Shown: piece after piece, positions 52,644-64,000 of the stretch
Layout of the letters: each line of letters begins with the position of its first letter
Position numbering within the stretch: position 1 is the stretch's first letter
Assembly (NCBI RefSeq): GCF_902686445.1
Contig: NC_062216.1
Span: forward strand, 15,397,084 to 15,461,083
Direction of reading: 5' to 3'
Source: Sciurus carolinensis
Lineage: Eukaryota; Chordata; Mammalia; Rodentia; Sciuridae
DNA: 64,000 nucleotides
Notes under the pieces: model-generated
The model's database searches: none
The model's input: the letters and a program-made list of their open reading frames with translations, nothing else
Told to the model about the DNA's origin: nothing
Program-made: the position numbers and the translations under genes

Positions 52644-55348
52644 ACACGAGTGCGCGTGTGCTCATGTACACAGAAGGTAGCAGGCCGAGGGGTTGGGGAA
52701 GGCTGGCCTGTGCCTTCAGGGCTTCCTGTGATCCCGTCCTGTCACTGTGGGCCATGGGATGTCATTTTCCAGCCTCCTGACCCTGGGTCCAGTCAAACGG
52801 CTCTGGTTTCTGGTTGCACGTGTCAGTAACATCTGCTCACGGTGGTCATGCTGCAGTGGATCTTGTTCCGGTCTCTGCCTGGAGGGAGGACACTGAGCAG
52901 CCATCTCTCCTCCCAGCCTCTGCTGGCCTTACTGCAGGCTGGGGTGACTGATGTCTGCCTGGAATTCTGTGTTCCTTGCACACAGGAGAGACTGGTTAGT
53001 TCAAACAGTGATTTATTGGAAGGCTGTGGGAGGAGGTGAACTATGGAGGGAGGGAGGGACCTGGGGACAGCTGAAGGGCCAGAAGGCAGGATCTACAGGG
53101 TCAATGACCAGTGGCCAGCAACTGTTGTCCAGCTGGCTGGACAGGCCTTGTGCCTGCCCCCCACCATTCTTGAGTGCGAGAGGAAGGTTGTGTCTTAGTG
53201 ACTGACATTCCTAATAGGAAGTAAGCCCTTGGGCTGGGGAATGGGGGCAGGTACCCCACAAGGAAATTGAGGCACCATTATGATGGAGAAATGGATACTG
53301 GGCAGCTTTACTCTGGTGAAAGTACTTCCTCATCCATGCAGTGCATAGCCAAAAATTTACTATTAAGTATTCATTCCTTTGCTTGAGATGATGGTCATTC
53401 TTTGTGTTCCTCTGAAAATCTGTAAATAAATCTGGGAAGAGTCAAATGTCAGTTTCTTAATGTTAATTGAGTTATTGATGAACATGACTCTTAGTGACAG
53501 GAGAACATTTGGGCTGAGAAGTTGAGACTTGGGTTGGGGAGCAGACAAGGGCAGAGAAACAGGAGTGGGACCAGGAGTAGACTGGCGGGGACCACCGGGG
53601 AGAGATTTGACATTGGTGGTCATTTTGGGCAGAACAGAGCCCTGTGCAGTACAGACCCTGCGCTGAGCTCAGTCAGCAAGCGGTACAGGCTAGCTTCCTT
53701 CGCTGCGGCTGCTCATCTGGGGCGTGCCTCTGTCTGGAAGGCCATCTTAGCTTGTGTTTTGGCCCCAGTACCTTGCCAAGTCAGAAGCCACACAGGAGTG
53801 CTCCCCTCTGTTGGGGAAGCATCCGGCATGGGCAGTTATGCCCAGCCAATGGCATAGATAGCTTTCCGCTTGGCCCTTGCCTCTGTGGTCCTCCTGTTAA
53901 TTCACGGAAGGCCACTCAGGCCAGCAGGAAGGCCCAGGGGAGATCTGCAGTGGGAGGCCTGGGGAGGTCCATTGAGGACTTCAGTGTTCTGGACATCAAG
54001 TGAGCAGGGTCACTTCCCCTTGTTGACCTGCCAGTGGTTCGCCTAGCCAGGCCTCCGCTGTGTATTGATACTAGTCACAGGGGTGCCATCTTAGTTCCGG
54101 GCACCCTAGGCTCTTTCTAATGTGTGTGGCAACACAGGTTTCCCAGGTCAAGGCCCGGTCCCTCTCTTTCTGGCCATTCTGGGGAATAAGCCCTGCTTGG
54201 GATTCTCAGTCCCTAGCTGGGCTCTGTTGTCTCAGGGCAGAACTTCCTGATGCCAGCCTACTCCGGGTCTACCAGGATGGACACGTCTCACCATTCCCAG
54301 ATTCCTGCCACGGTTCACCTGCTTGCTGAGGTTCCCACCCAGGAGCCCTGCTTTAGCCTCCTCCTTCAGGGCTGGCCTGCTAGCCCCTGGCTCCCAGGGT
54401 CTGAGGGTCGACCTGCTGTGGCTAGCCTCATGCCAAAGGGTCTCGTGTGCGTTTGTGTGCGTGTGTATGTGTGTGTACCCAGTTTCTAGCCACTGACCAC
54501 CAAAATGTCTGTGGAAGACATGGATTCCTTTACTCACAGCAAAGCTTCAGTGTTGCCTCCTGAAGAGACCCTGATCTGTGAGGTGAGTTTGAATCATCCA
54601 AGGGACTGGGATGTCAGGGGATAAAATTGGTCACAAGCTCCATGATAATACAAGGGAATGTAAACCAATAGATGACATGGTGTCCATTCTTTTGCATCTC
54701 CTTGGGGATGGATAATCATCTTTTAAACATGGATTCAATTTTTTAGGAAAAGACAAAGTCATTTTGGAACCCAAACTGATAAATAAGGTGTTAACATTCT
54801 TTGTGGTGGGGCTAAACGTCAGGAAGACTGGCTTTTGGTCACTTACAGGAAATTTTGTCACCTTGTTCGTTTCAACCTTGGTTGGTTCACCTGAAATGTT
54901 GCCTTAGATGATGACTGAAGTCCTTTTTGACTAAACATGCTCTGAAAGAGAGGAGAGGGACACTGAGAGGGACTGTGGTGTATGCTAAGCCTTCTGCCTG
55001 GTTTTCCTGTCCAGGTGTCCACCTCCCTCCCAGGTGTGTCTCCAGTATTCTGGACAACAGGAGAGTGCCCAGCCTTCTGGAGTGTCTGCTTTGAATACTT
55101 CAGTTGTGATGTATTTTTGAAAAACCCAGTTGTGCTGCTTCCTTATATATGTTAAAGCAAGTGAGCAAATAGAAAGGACTTTGAAGTCTCACAAAGATGT
55201 GAACAAGAACCGGGTTCCTGCAGAGGATCACCTCCCCCCATTTTTGTGTGAAATGGGGTTTTTGTGCCCTACCTTCCAGGGCGGAAAAACAGGATCAGGC
55301 ATTTTGCAAGGGTTTTGATAGCTCTTCCTGAAAACAAAACTAAAACAA

Positions 55349-55588
55349 GACTGGACATGGTGGCACATGCCTGCCATCCCAGAGCCTCAGGAGGCTGAGG
55401 CAGGAGGATTGCAAGTTCAAAGCCAGCCTCAGCAACTTAGTGAGGCTCTAAGCAACTCAGCTAGACCCTGTCTCTAAATAAAATGTAAAAAAGGGCTGGG
55501 GATGTGACTCAGTGATTAAGTGTTCCTGGGTTCAGACCCCAGTACTTAAAAAACAAAACAAAACAAACAAACACAAAACAACAAAAAA
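55349..55588 (+). mobile_element. Composite SINE: 7SL/B1-like left part fused to ID right part
   Basis: Left part 55349-55492 reads as an Alu/B1 relative: catggtggcacatgcctgcc, aggctgaggcaggaggattg at 55392-55411, agttcaaagccagcctcagc (7SL box B) and accctgtctctaaataaaat. The right part 55493-55548 is ID sequence with box A-like gtgactcagtgatt and box B gggttcagacccc. It ends in an A-rich tail of aaaac units to 55588. Such B1-ID fusions are characteristic of squirrels and relatives and are the strongest clue to the host. Target duplications are unclear because the left flank is also aaaac-rich. Confidence 0.93.
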
Positions 55589-55689
55589 GCCTCAAGCAAG
55601 TGTTTTAAAATATGTATGTCTTAAGGTTGAACTCATGCTCACATCCCTCACATATGCTAGATGCTCTTCTGAAATTGTATGAATATTAA

Positions 55690-55830
55690 TTTATTGGATC
55701 CCCACTGGGACTCAGAGAGGCTGGTGCCATATCCCCTTCTACAGAAAGGTGAGCTGACTGCTGCTCAGCGAAGCTCCTGTCTTGCCTAAGATATTGTGGA
55801 GGGTTAGTAAGTGGCAGTGCTCAGGCCGGC
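55690..55830 (-). mobile_element. MIR SINE, antisense
   Basis: Has ccccttctacagaaaggtga at 55733-55752, a cctgtcttgcctaagatatt run at 55777-55796 and gtaagtggcagtgctcaggc at 55808-55827. Antisense MIR order, diverged. Confidence 0.5.
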
Positions 55831-56399
55831 TGGCTCCAGGGTCTGTGCTGTCATTTGTTGCCATCTTGAACTGAGCTGCCACGTGTGTGTGCCTTGCCGA
55901 TGCTGGTCTGTGGCTGCCCAGGTGCCTGCAGTCACTGTCCCGGGGGGATGGGGAGGGTCTCGTTCACCTGGGCTTGTTGCTGCGCCTACACTCTTTCTCC
56001 AGCATCTTTGGTACTTGCAAGGTCAAGGTAACAGGCCACTAGCAGGCTGAGTGTACCTTTGGGAGCCTACAGGGCGATGGGGAGGGAGTTCTGTAAATGA
56101 CTTCATGAAATCAAGGATGGTGTGGACTTGGAAGGTGGGCGGAGGAAGGGGAAGGAAGAGGCTGCTCAGTGACAGGGCCCCCAGCTCAAGGTCTTTCTGG
56201 TGGGGCAGAGGGAGATGGAGGTGGGCATTCTGCTTCAGCACCTGCCATCTGGTTTTGCTGGGGTTGCTAATGACCTCGTTGGGAAATGGCTTTGGCTAGG
56301 AGTCAGCCTGTCCAGGAAAGAACCTGACCAGATGGGGTCCTGCTGGCTTGACCTTGGGCTGCTCTTATCTTGCCCACCCCTCCCCTGGATAAGAGGAGA

Positions 56400-56595
56400 G
56401 AACAAATTTAGGAATCAGAAAGACCTGATTTGAATTCCAGATCTGCCACCAACCAACTGGGAGATCATGTCCCGTGTGAGCTTCGGTTTTCTCATCTGTG
56501 AAATGATGTCAGTCCCGCCTCTTAGGAGTGGTGTTGGGATCCCATGGGATATTCTGCCACGTGCCTGGCATACTGTGGGCTCCCAGTCACGACAC
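56400..56595 (+). mobile_element. MIR SINE, sense
   Basis: Ordered landmarks: agacctgatttgaattccag at 56420-56439, ctgccaccaaccaactggga, cggttttctcatctgtgaaa at 56484-56503, and cgtgcctggcatactgtggg at 56561-56580. Confidence 0.82.
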
Positions 56596-57269
56596 TCCCA
56601 CACAGTGGGCCCTCTACCCTGGCCTCCCTGACTCCGTAGCACCTGCTCTGCAGACCAGGCTCCTTCTCTTGCGTCCATTCTTGGAGCTTCTCCCTTCCTC
56701 CTCCTTTCCGCGTCCTAAGAAGCTTTTGTGGATTTGGGGCAGACAAGAGTATGGCTGTCATCAGCCCCTGGGCTGCACTCTTGGAAGCATTGCCAAGTGG
56801 AGCTGAGAGGGCAGGAAGAGCGGGAGACAAAAAAGGAAATGTCCTTGTGTTATTTGTAAATCAGAGTTGATTTGATCTGAGAGTCACCAGGGACGGTGGC
56901 TACAGAACATTCAAATGTCACGCTCTCTGGAGTCCCTTTGATTGGCTGCCCCCTCTCCATGCATGAAGGCAGAGGATGTGCCACTGGAGTAAGTGCAGCA
57001 GCTCAAAACTGAACAGGAAGCATCGGTTAGTCACAGGAGCTGAACGGAGGGAATGTCAGCACCTTTGGGAGGGCGACTGGTGGCTGTCAGTCCCTGGTGG
57101 TGCCCAAGGCAAGAGAGTGGGCTTTGCTACTATGGGCTCTTAGAGTCTCACTGCAGGAAGGGACCCTGGGCCCCCGGAGTCAGCTTTTGGAGAGTTCTAA
57201 GTCACCCAGTGTTTTTTGAAGAGAACTTCCTTTATTCTGTGTGCTTTTTCCTATAGGAAAAATCTGGGG

Positions 57270-57382
57270 TATGCTGGTAAAAGTCAGAGGATAAGGATCC
57301 AATCCTGGCTCTGCTGGCTATTGGCTAGTGACATTAGCTAAGTCATTGAACTTCCCTGAACCTCAGAATGATTGCTGTATAT
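57270..57382 (+). mobile_element. MIR SINE fragment, sense
   Basis: Shows ggatccaatcctggctctgc at 57295-57314, a tagctaagtcattgaacttc run and ccctgaacctcagaatgatt. It is cut by the hAT element that starts at 57383. Confidence 0.75.
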
Positions 57383-57589
57383 CAGGGACCAGCAAACTTT
57401 TTCTAGGAAGGACTAGAATGACCAGGGCTGCGTCATCTCAATTGCAACTACTAACTCTGCCACAGTAACTAAAAAGGTGTCTCAGGCAAAATGTCAATGT
57501 CCAGGAGATCCTGTGTTCTAATAAAACTTTATTTATAAAATCAGGTGCAGGCCCCACTTGGCCCACAGCCTGTAGTTGCCAATGCACTG
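57383..57589 (+). mobile_element. MER20-like hAT-Charlie element
   Basis: About 207 bp. Begins cagggaccagcaaacttttt and contains cgtcatctcaattgcaacta at 57431-57450, a ctaataaaactttatttata run at 57517-57536 and cttggcccacagcctgtagt at 57557-57576. These are ordered MER20 landmarks with matching ends. The 8-bp flanks (ctgtatat and ctctagac) agree at only 5 positions, so duplication is uncertain. The AATAAA in it is part of the element. Confidence 0.75.
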
Positions 57590-60500
57590 CTCTAGACTCT
57601 TTTGAGTCCAAGTCATCCATCTCAGGCCGTTGGAGTACAGAGTGGTGGCAGCAGGGAATGACTGATGGGACTGAAATCAACCTGAGAGTGGAGGGAGAGA
57701 GGGCAGGTTGGCCAGCGTGGACAGGGATTCAAACTTATAGTCGAGTTGGTGGTAGAGGAAGTTGGGAGGGATGGACTTCTGTTGGAGCTGGGGTGTAAGA
57801 AAGGAAGCAGGTAGCCAGGTAGCAGGGTGGAGGGCAGACCCACATGGGGTGTGCTGGAAAGTGGGGACAGTGTGTGCTACTATCAAGTTGTGCTCTGTAT
57901 AGCAGCCAGCAGGGGAATGGGGTTGCAAGTCAGACTCTCTCAACTCACCCATCTGTGCCCTTGCTCTGGGCCTCCGCCCCGAGGAGGGGGCATGGTTCCC
58001 TAATTGCCACAGACACTACTATGTGTGCTGGTGGAGGACTCAAGGCCAAGAGCAAAAGGAGCTGCCTCTCAGGGGTAGGGGCAAAGGGCTGGGTGCATGG
58101 AGGAAGCTGGGCCTGAGCAAGTCCCTGCCTGCTGCTCTGAACTCTACTTTCCTTCGTGAGGGCAGAGGGCAGAGGGGCCCCTCCACTTCAGGCTCCTCCC
58201 CAACAGGATCCCATGAGTCTGTGTCACCAGCTGTTTCTCAGCTCACCAGTCCAGTGCAAAATGACTTGCAAGGAGACAAAATCCATCTCTCTTTCAGCAA
58301 ATACTGCCACCCTGCTTGGTTGCTTCGATTTTTCACCACATGCCTGGTGTAGAGGCTGGACGGCTGCCATGGCGCTCCCGCTGGGCACGGCTGACAACTG
58401 TGTGCCTCGCTCTCTGGCCTGTTTCTTCTTCAAGACAGCATTTCTAGAGAAGCCAACCCTGGGGCCACGTGGAACAATGACCCGCCCCAGCTGGCCTCCC
58501 TTCCTAGGAGAGAGCACATTTGAGCCACCACCTTGACCTGCGAACCATCTGGCAGCCAGAGGTCACGGAGGAGTCTCCTGCACTGGCCCACCCAGGCAGA
58601 AAGTGATTCATTCCCCTTCACCATCTCTGCAGGCGAGTTTGCCAAACCACAGTGGTGAGCCTGCTGGGGTGTGACGCTCCTGCAGCCTCTGGGAGACACT
58701 TCCTTGCTTTTCCTCAGGCCTGCAGCGACTGCCCCTCCGCATAAGAGGTTGACAATTTAAGATAAAAACCATTGCTTTCACCCATTCCATTTGAAAATCA
58801 GAGTCCAGCCTGGTTGGCCAAATAAATCCTTGTGGCATGACACCTGCTGGCTCAGGCCATCCTTCACTTCCATTCCCAGTGGAAGATGAAAGGATTTTTC
58901 TAGTGTTCCCAGCAACCTCAAATTACTCTTAATTCTCGTTTTGTTAGAAAGCTGGCTGAGTGAGGTGACAGCAACAGGATCGGTCCAAAAATGCTTCCTT
59001 CTGGGGTGGCTACTGAGAACATTTCTAACTGAGTGCCTGGTGGTGATGGGGACATGGGGCTAACTTTCCTCCGACAGAGGAGACCTGTCCTTACTGACAA
59101 TTAGAAGTGGCCCAGGGGTACTGTTGTCCCACCACAGTGATGGCTCCTTACCCAGTCCCTCAAATGGACTTTCTTGCAACCTACTGTGCAGCTACAGGGC
59201 AGCCTGGGAGGGGACAGGTCTAGAAAGAGCCTCAGATAGTCCAAGCTAGGTTTGTACATGCAGACACAACTGTTGTGGTTCCTGCTACAGGTGGAACAAA
59301 TCAGTCCTGAGATTGTCATTGTTCTTTGGCCATTGGCTGGCAGAACTGGGAAGGACACACCACCCAGGACCTCCCTACCTCACTGGCTCTGTGCCTTACA
59401 AAGGACCTATTCAGGAAGCAGGCCTAGCCTTTTCCAGGTGCCTCACGGGGAGAGCTTGGCCTAGGCCCAGGTCCTGGGCATCTCTGTGTGGACTTGAGTA
59501 TCCAGGACTTCAGAATGTATTTGATAGTGGCAGGACTTAAGGCGGGATGTGGGGGTACCAGCTTGTCTGCAATCAGCATGGTTGCTGGAGAGGCTGGTTT
59601 CCGGCAGCAGGATCCTTCCTGAGCAGGAGACGTTCCCAGGGCTCTCCCTCAGTGTTCTGCAGTCCTCTGCAACTCCTCTGACCTCCATCCCTGTCCACTG
59701 TCGTCAGGCCAGAGCTCCCAAATGCTTAAGCATGAAAGCGTGGGGTCTAGGCCACTGCGTGGGACTCGGGGTATGCCACGTGCATGCAGACTAGGGCACC
59801 CCTTGTTCTGGGTCCTGTTAAAAATTAGGTCCAGCATGGGCTGGGAATCCAGTCGCACTCCCTGCAGAATCCCTTTTTTGTCCTTCTGCTTTGGAACCTG
59901 CTCTCCCGGCCTGGGTTTTCACCTTCTCCTATCTGTTGTGGGCACCATGCCTGGAGAAGTAAGGACTCTGCTTCAGGTCAGATGGCTCTTCTTCTTGGCC
60001 GGCTGGGGGATTGTCCTCCCAAAGTCCCTTAACTGACTCTTCTGTCTGATTCCATCTCATCTTCCCATCTTACCTTCTCCCCACGTGCAGTCCGGCCGCT
60101 TTGGAGGGTCCTTTCCCTTTCACAGGGACTAGCGTGGAGAACGGAAGCCTCTTGGGTACGTGCCAGCGTGCTAGGCAGCCTCGCGCCACCCGTGAGGTTT
60201 GCCCAAGGATTGCTAGATATTTTCCAGTAATTAGCCTCTTTAAATTTAACTGTGCAGTTTTTGCACTTTTCCATCAATCTGGGGCAAAAGGCCCCTCGCT
60301 TGAATTAATTGGGAGGAAAACTTGTCCAAGAGAATAAAAAAATCTGAATTATAAAATTTTGCTTAAACAAAGAAATGTAGTATAATCTCTTTGAAGTGGA
60401 CCTGCCCTCATTATGGCCTGAGAGGCCCTCCATGGTCTGGCCTTGTCTACCTTGCTGACCGCTTCTCTGGCCGCCCTCCTCTGCCCGCTCAGCCCCAGCC

Positions 60501-60715
60501 ACAGTGGCCTGCTTGCTGACGCTCACCTCTGGGCCTTTGAATTGGCTGTTCATCTTCTGCTCATCATGAAAACACACTCCTTCGCTTCTTTCAGGTCCCC
60601 GCTCATGTCAGCTCACTGAAGAGCCCTCTCCTGTGGGGGGCGCCCTACTTCAGGACGCCCCTTCCTGACACCTCTCCCAAGCACGCACGATCATGGATAC
60701 ACACGTGTTTGCGGA

Positions 60716-61205
60716 CAGCTAGGCGTTGCTTAATGACAGGGCTGCCTTCTGAGAACTGCACTGCTAGGCGATTTGGTCCTTGCGTGGACGTTGTAGAGCA
60801 GTTCTGTGAACCTAGATGGTCCAGGTTGACGCTCCATGTGGCCTCCATGTGGTCCAGAGACACAGTGGACACGAGGCATGTGGTGCTGCTGCCGCCAGCC
60901 CTGGGTACTGCTTTACAGCCAACTATAAAAGAGAGCTCTTGAAAAGAATGAAGAAAAAGTGGAGAAAACCATCAACCAGTAATGTGGGCGTTGACTGTCA
61001 TGATCCTCTGTCCTGTACTGTACATAGTTGCCGTGTTATGACCTCAATGGCTCGCAGTGCAGCAGGTCTGTTCTCACCTGCGTCATCGTGTTGCTCTATT
61101 GCATTATGATAGCTATGATGTCACCAGGAGATAGGAGATTTTCAGCTCCATGACAATTGTAGAGGACTGTTGTTGACTGAGACACTGTTGTGCTGCACTT
61201 GACTG
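60716..61205. mobile_element. Tigger (MER2-like) DNA transposon
   Basis: One end reads cagctaggcgttgcttaatg with tgctaggcgatttggtcctt near 60762. The other end has gctatgatgtcaccaggaga at 61111-61130 and tgttgactgagacactgttg, finishing cttgactg. The two ends are inverted repeats of the family. At 490 bp it is longer than the short MER2 form, so extra internal sequence is present. No transposase frame. Confidence 0.65.
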
Positions 61206-61234
61206 CTTGTGTATTTATTTGTTTATAATCTACC

Positions 61235-61375
61235 TCCTCCCATTAGAAAGTAAGCTCCAAGACAGAGCTCCACAGTCTTTTTTTTTTTTTCTTTTTCTTT
61301 TTTTCCAGCTTTATCCTTAATCCTGAGGGCAGTGCTTGGGGATTTCAATAAACGATTGTTGATTGACTGAAAGAA
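61235..61375 (+). mobile_element. L2 LINE 3' end, sense, interrupted by a T-rich run
   Basis: Has gaaagtaagctccaagacag at 61246-61265, a T-rich stretch 61278-61306, then aatcctgagggcagtgcttg at 61319-61338 and atttcaataaacgattgttg, the L2 terminus with its tgattgactga-type tail. Confidence 0.65.
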
Positions 61376-63919
61376 AGCAGGGATGAGTGTCCGTGGGTTC
61401 CAGGAGAGTGTTCTAGGAAAATGGGGTGAGGAGAGGTACAGAGGGATTCTGAATCAGCACAACAAAGCAGAAACCCAGAGAGTGCAGGCTCAGATGTCCT
61501 TTCCTTACTGTTGAAGCAAGTCCAAACCTGCCCCTCACCCCAGGCCACACAGCCCATCACCAACAGCAGGACTGAGAGAGAATCCTGGGCTCTGTTCTCT
61601 AGTCCCACGCCTCTGCCCTCCCTGGCAATGGTGTTCCTCCTAGGTATCGCACACGGTCCCTGCAAACTCACGTTGGATCATTAATTGACTTAGCAAGCTC
61701 TTCTTGAGGATAGAAGAAAGGGAACTCTCCGAGCAGCGGACAGGAATGAGGATGTTTGATGATACCTTCAGGGTGTCATCCTGTGCTGTGCAGAGTCCTA
61801 TGCTGTGGCCTTGGGCATCTGCATGAGCACCTTGACTGAGTCCTTCAGCGGCGGCTCACCTTTCAACCAAGCTCTCAGCTCACATCGCCCTCCTGTCCTT
61901 CTGAACAGCTGCTGGTCTTGATTTACCCAGGCTCACCCCCTCCACTAAAAAAACATGATGTCCCAGCTCCAAACACCCAAGAAAGGTCTACAAGTGTCTT
62001 TCTGAATTTGCGCTGAGAGTGTGCACTTGTCCTGTGCTTCAGTCACTTGTCCTGGTACATAAACAGGGAGGCGAGCAGGAGAAAATCTACCCAGCACTGC
62101 ACAAGGGCCTGAAAGGGTTAAGTGGCATCTTGGGAGAGCAGGGAGCAGGTGGGTTTTATTTACTAAGATGGAGCTAATGATAATAGAAGGGGGAACATCA
62201 AGTCTTGCTTGTTCAGGTATGTGATTGAGAAAGGCCATCAGCAGAGGGACAAGGAACTTGTTGGAAATCACCAGGCCATTAGAACGGAGATCAACAGCTG
62301 CCTCTTGAAATGGGAAGGAAATAGATACAATCTCCGGAGGACAATCAAATTGAAAGATTCCAATGTGTCAGGCGAAAAAGCGTAACTTCACGAGAAGTCT
62401 ACTCGGGTGAGCAGCCTCCTCGTGATAATGATCTTTCTCCATCCATTGCTGGAGGGGAGCAGGGGTCATCAGTTGGGGGCCAGGGGCCAGGGGTGAGAGG
62501 AAACAGGGAAGAGCAGACTAGCTGCAGGACGCTTCAGTCTCCTTGGCCTCTTGTAAAGACAAGAGAGAAGGGAGGAAGCAGGGACAGCAAAACCTGTGTC
62601 TCAAGTTTTCTCCATTTACTAACAATCATGAGACTAAAAATTCTTAGTGTATGTGTGACCCTGGGGATGGGGAGTCTAAAAGACCCGCAGATGGCACTGC
62701 CTCCTGGAGCATAATGCCAGTTCAGTTGGGTGAAGGGCACTGCAGGTTATTTCTGCTTCCTGTGCTCCCATTTGGCAGTGAGGGTCGGGGGACAGTGATT
62801 CGGTGGCAATGGGGGTACCCATGGGCATGTATTTGCACATAGATAGAAGTTTCTCACGGCCCAGCATAGAGGGTGGGTGGGATTGTTTATTCCTTTGCAA
62901 TTCTCTGAATCAAGCCTTGATTTTCTTTGGGGGAAGCAGATTGACTATTAGATCAGAGGAAAGAGGATTGGACAACGACCAGACCACAGAGGTCAGAGCT
63001 CCTTGGGCTGGCCCTGCTTTGATCCAGCTGTTTGTGGTCCAAGGTGACCATGGAGGTCATGACTGGGCCTGGCAGGGGGTTGGGGGAAGAACCCCTTGCT
63101 CCTGGGGGTGCTGCTACCTATCTGCCTGCTTTCCTGTCTCAGGTTCCAGCTGAAAACCTGCCAGTTCAGGGTCATCACCCTCAGTGGCCCCAGGATGGCA
63201 TTCTTTCTGGGAGGATTTGCAACCAGTGGAGAATTCACTAAGACTCTCATTGGGGCTTTAAAAAATGTACTCAAGTTCTTGCTCATGAACTCAGGACTCA
63301 GGCAAAGAGTGGATGGAAAGCTCCTCAGAGGTGGCAGAGAGGGGACTTCCTTTCTCCTGTCCTTGTTGTCCCTGCACATGGTGAGCATTGCCCCAGAATA
63401 AAACATAGGTGGAATTTTGGACACCATCCCCTTCAGGTGGGGTCCAGGATTTACCTGCTCTGTCGGGTTCTGTGTGTGATGGTCAGAGCTGTACTGATGG
63501 GCTGTGTCCTTGAGGCTGGGTGCAGGCACAGGGCACAGGGGTCCTCACAAGCTCCTCTGCACTGAGAAGTAGCCAGTGGTGGGGGTCCCAGGAACCGCTA
63601 CTCCTCCAGGCAAGTCCTTCTGCTGGACCCTGGGGACAAGCATGAGGGGCAAGTGTCTGCCTAGGAGTCAGGAAAGCAGAGGTTCCAGTCCTGGTCTAGG
63701 TCACTTGCCTCTGTCTGCCTGTTTCCTCTTCTGTCAAACAAGGGGTTTGGTCCAGGTGGTCAGGTGAACAGCTCCAGACAACCTATAATGTGTGGGGGGT
63801 AAGAGCCGTGGCTGGCTAATTCATGAAGACGGCCCATCTCAGTGTGGACCAGCTCAATTTTTAGGTCCTTTCCTAAGCTCTAATTTTAAAGTCTCAATTT
63901 GTCACTGGTGAAGGGGGCT

Positions 63920-64000
63920 GAGTGACCTTCACCTATAAGAGTAGGGAGTATTGAATGAATCCATGTGCATAAAGTGCCCGGAGCAGGGCCTGGCACATAG
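63920..64000 (+). mobile_element. MIR SINE, sense, cut by the window end
   Basis: Ends in cataaagtgcccggagcagg and gcctggcacatag, the MIR 3' part. The element continues past position 64000. Confidence 0.6.

Larger units (their letters stand above)
51999..64000. other. Downstream flank of GFRA2, no gene seen
   Basis: Twelve kilobases without a recognisable coding exon, RNA gene or CpG-rich promoter. Holds a GT array (52611-52642), a composite SINE (55349-55588), MIRs, a MER20-like hAT element, a Tigger relic and an L2 end. Repeat-poor AT-rich blocks at 60180-60330 and 62150-62420 look like conserved non-coding sequence. In human the interval 3' of GFRA2 is, from memory, gene-poor, which agrees. 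Nothing recognised in 52650-55300 or 57600-60180 beyond short chance frames. Confidence 0.75.

Overview
The window is nuclear DNA from a placental mammal. It is one long stretch of intron, with six short plus-strand coding exons that splice into the last two thirds of GFRA2, the GPI-anchored co-receptor for neurturin that signals with the RET tyrosine kinase. The exons are joined by GT-AG introns, and their phases fit throughout. Numbered on the 464-residue human protein, they encode residues 148-464 without a gap. The first exons (signal peptide, domain D1) lie upstream of position 1. The six exons are called exons 4-9 here, assuming the usual nine-exon layout.

The interspersed repeats suggest a sciurid rodent (squirrel, marmot or ground squirrel). 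There are tRNA-Ala-derived ID SINEs (about 14273, 15908, 26238 and 39032), one composite element with a 7SL/B1-like half fused to an ID half (55349-55588), and two retroelement tails that I recall as common in squirrel genomes (559-724 and 32917-33034). The family assignment is from recall, not from a search.

Layout: 1-1838 is the end of intron 3. 1839-2193 is exon 4 (D2 and the start of D3). 2194-39554 is a 37-kb intron 4 with old MIR, L2, MaLR, hAT and Tigger relics, microsatellites, young ID SINEs and several low-repeat AT-rich blocks that resemble conserved enhancers. 39555-39664 and 40288-40428 are exons 5 and 6 (rest of D3). 42360-42532 and 49736-49789 are exons 7 and 8 (C-terminal linker with two N-glycosylation sequons). 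50678-51998 is terminal exon 9 (GPI-attachment signal, stop, 1.2-kb 3' UTR and AATAAA). 51999-64000 is downstream flank with no gene that I can see, only repeats and two candidate conserved blocks.

Function: the exons together make one receptor. Cysteine-rich D2 and D3 bind ligand and RET, the linker is glycosylated, and the C-terminal hydrophobic signal is exchanged for a GPI anchor. I found no operon, CRISPR array, phage, toxin system or other undescribed multi-gene system. The observations of interest concern splicing, repeat structure, possible regulatory blocks and one unassigned retrocopy-like stretch near 24-25 kb.
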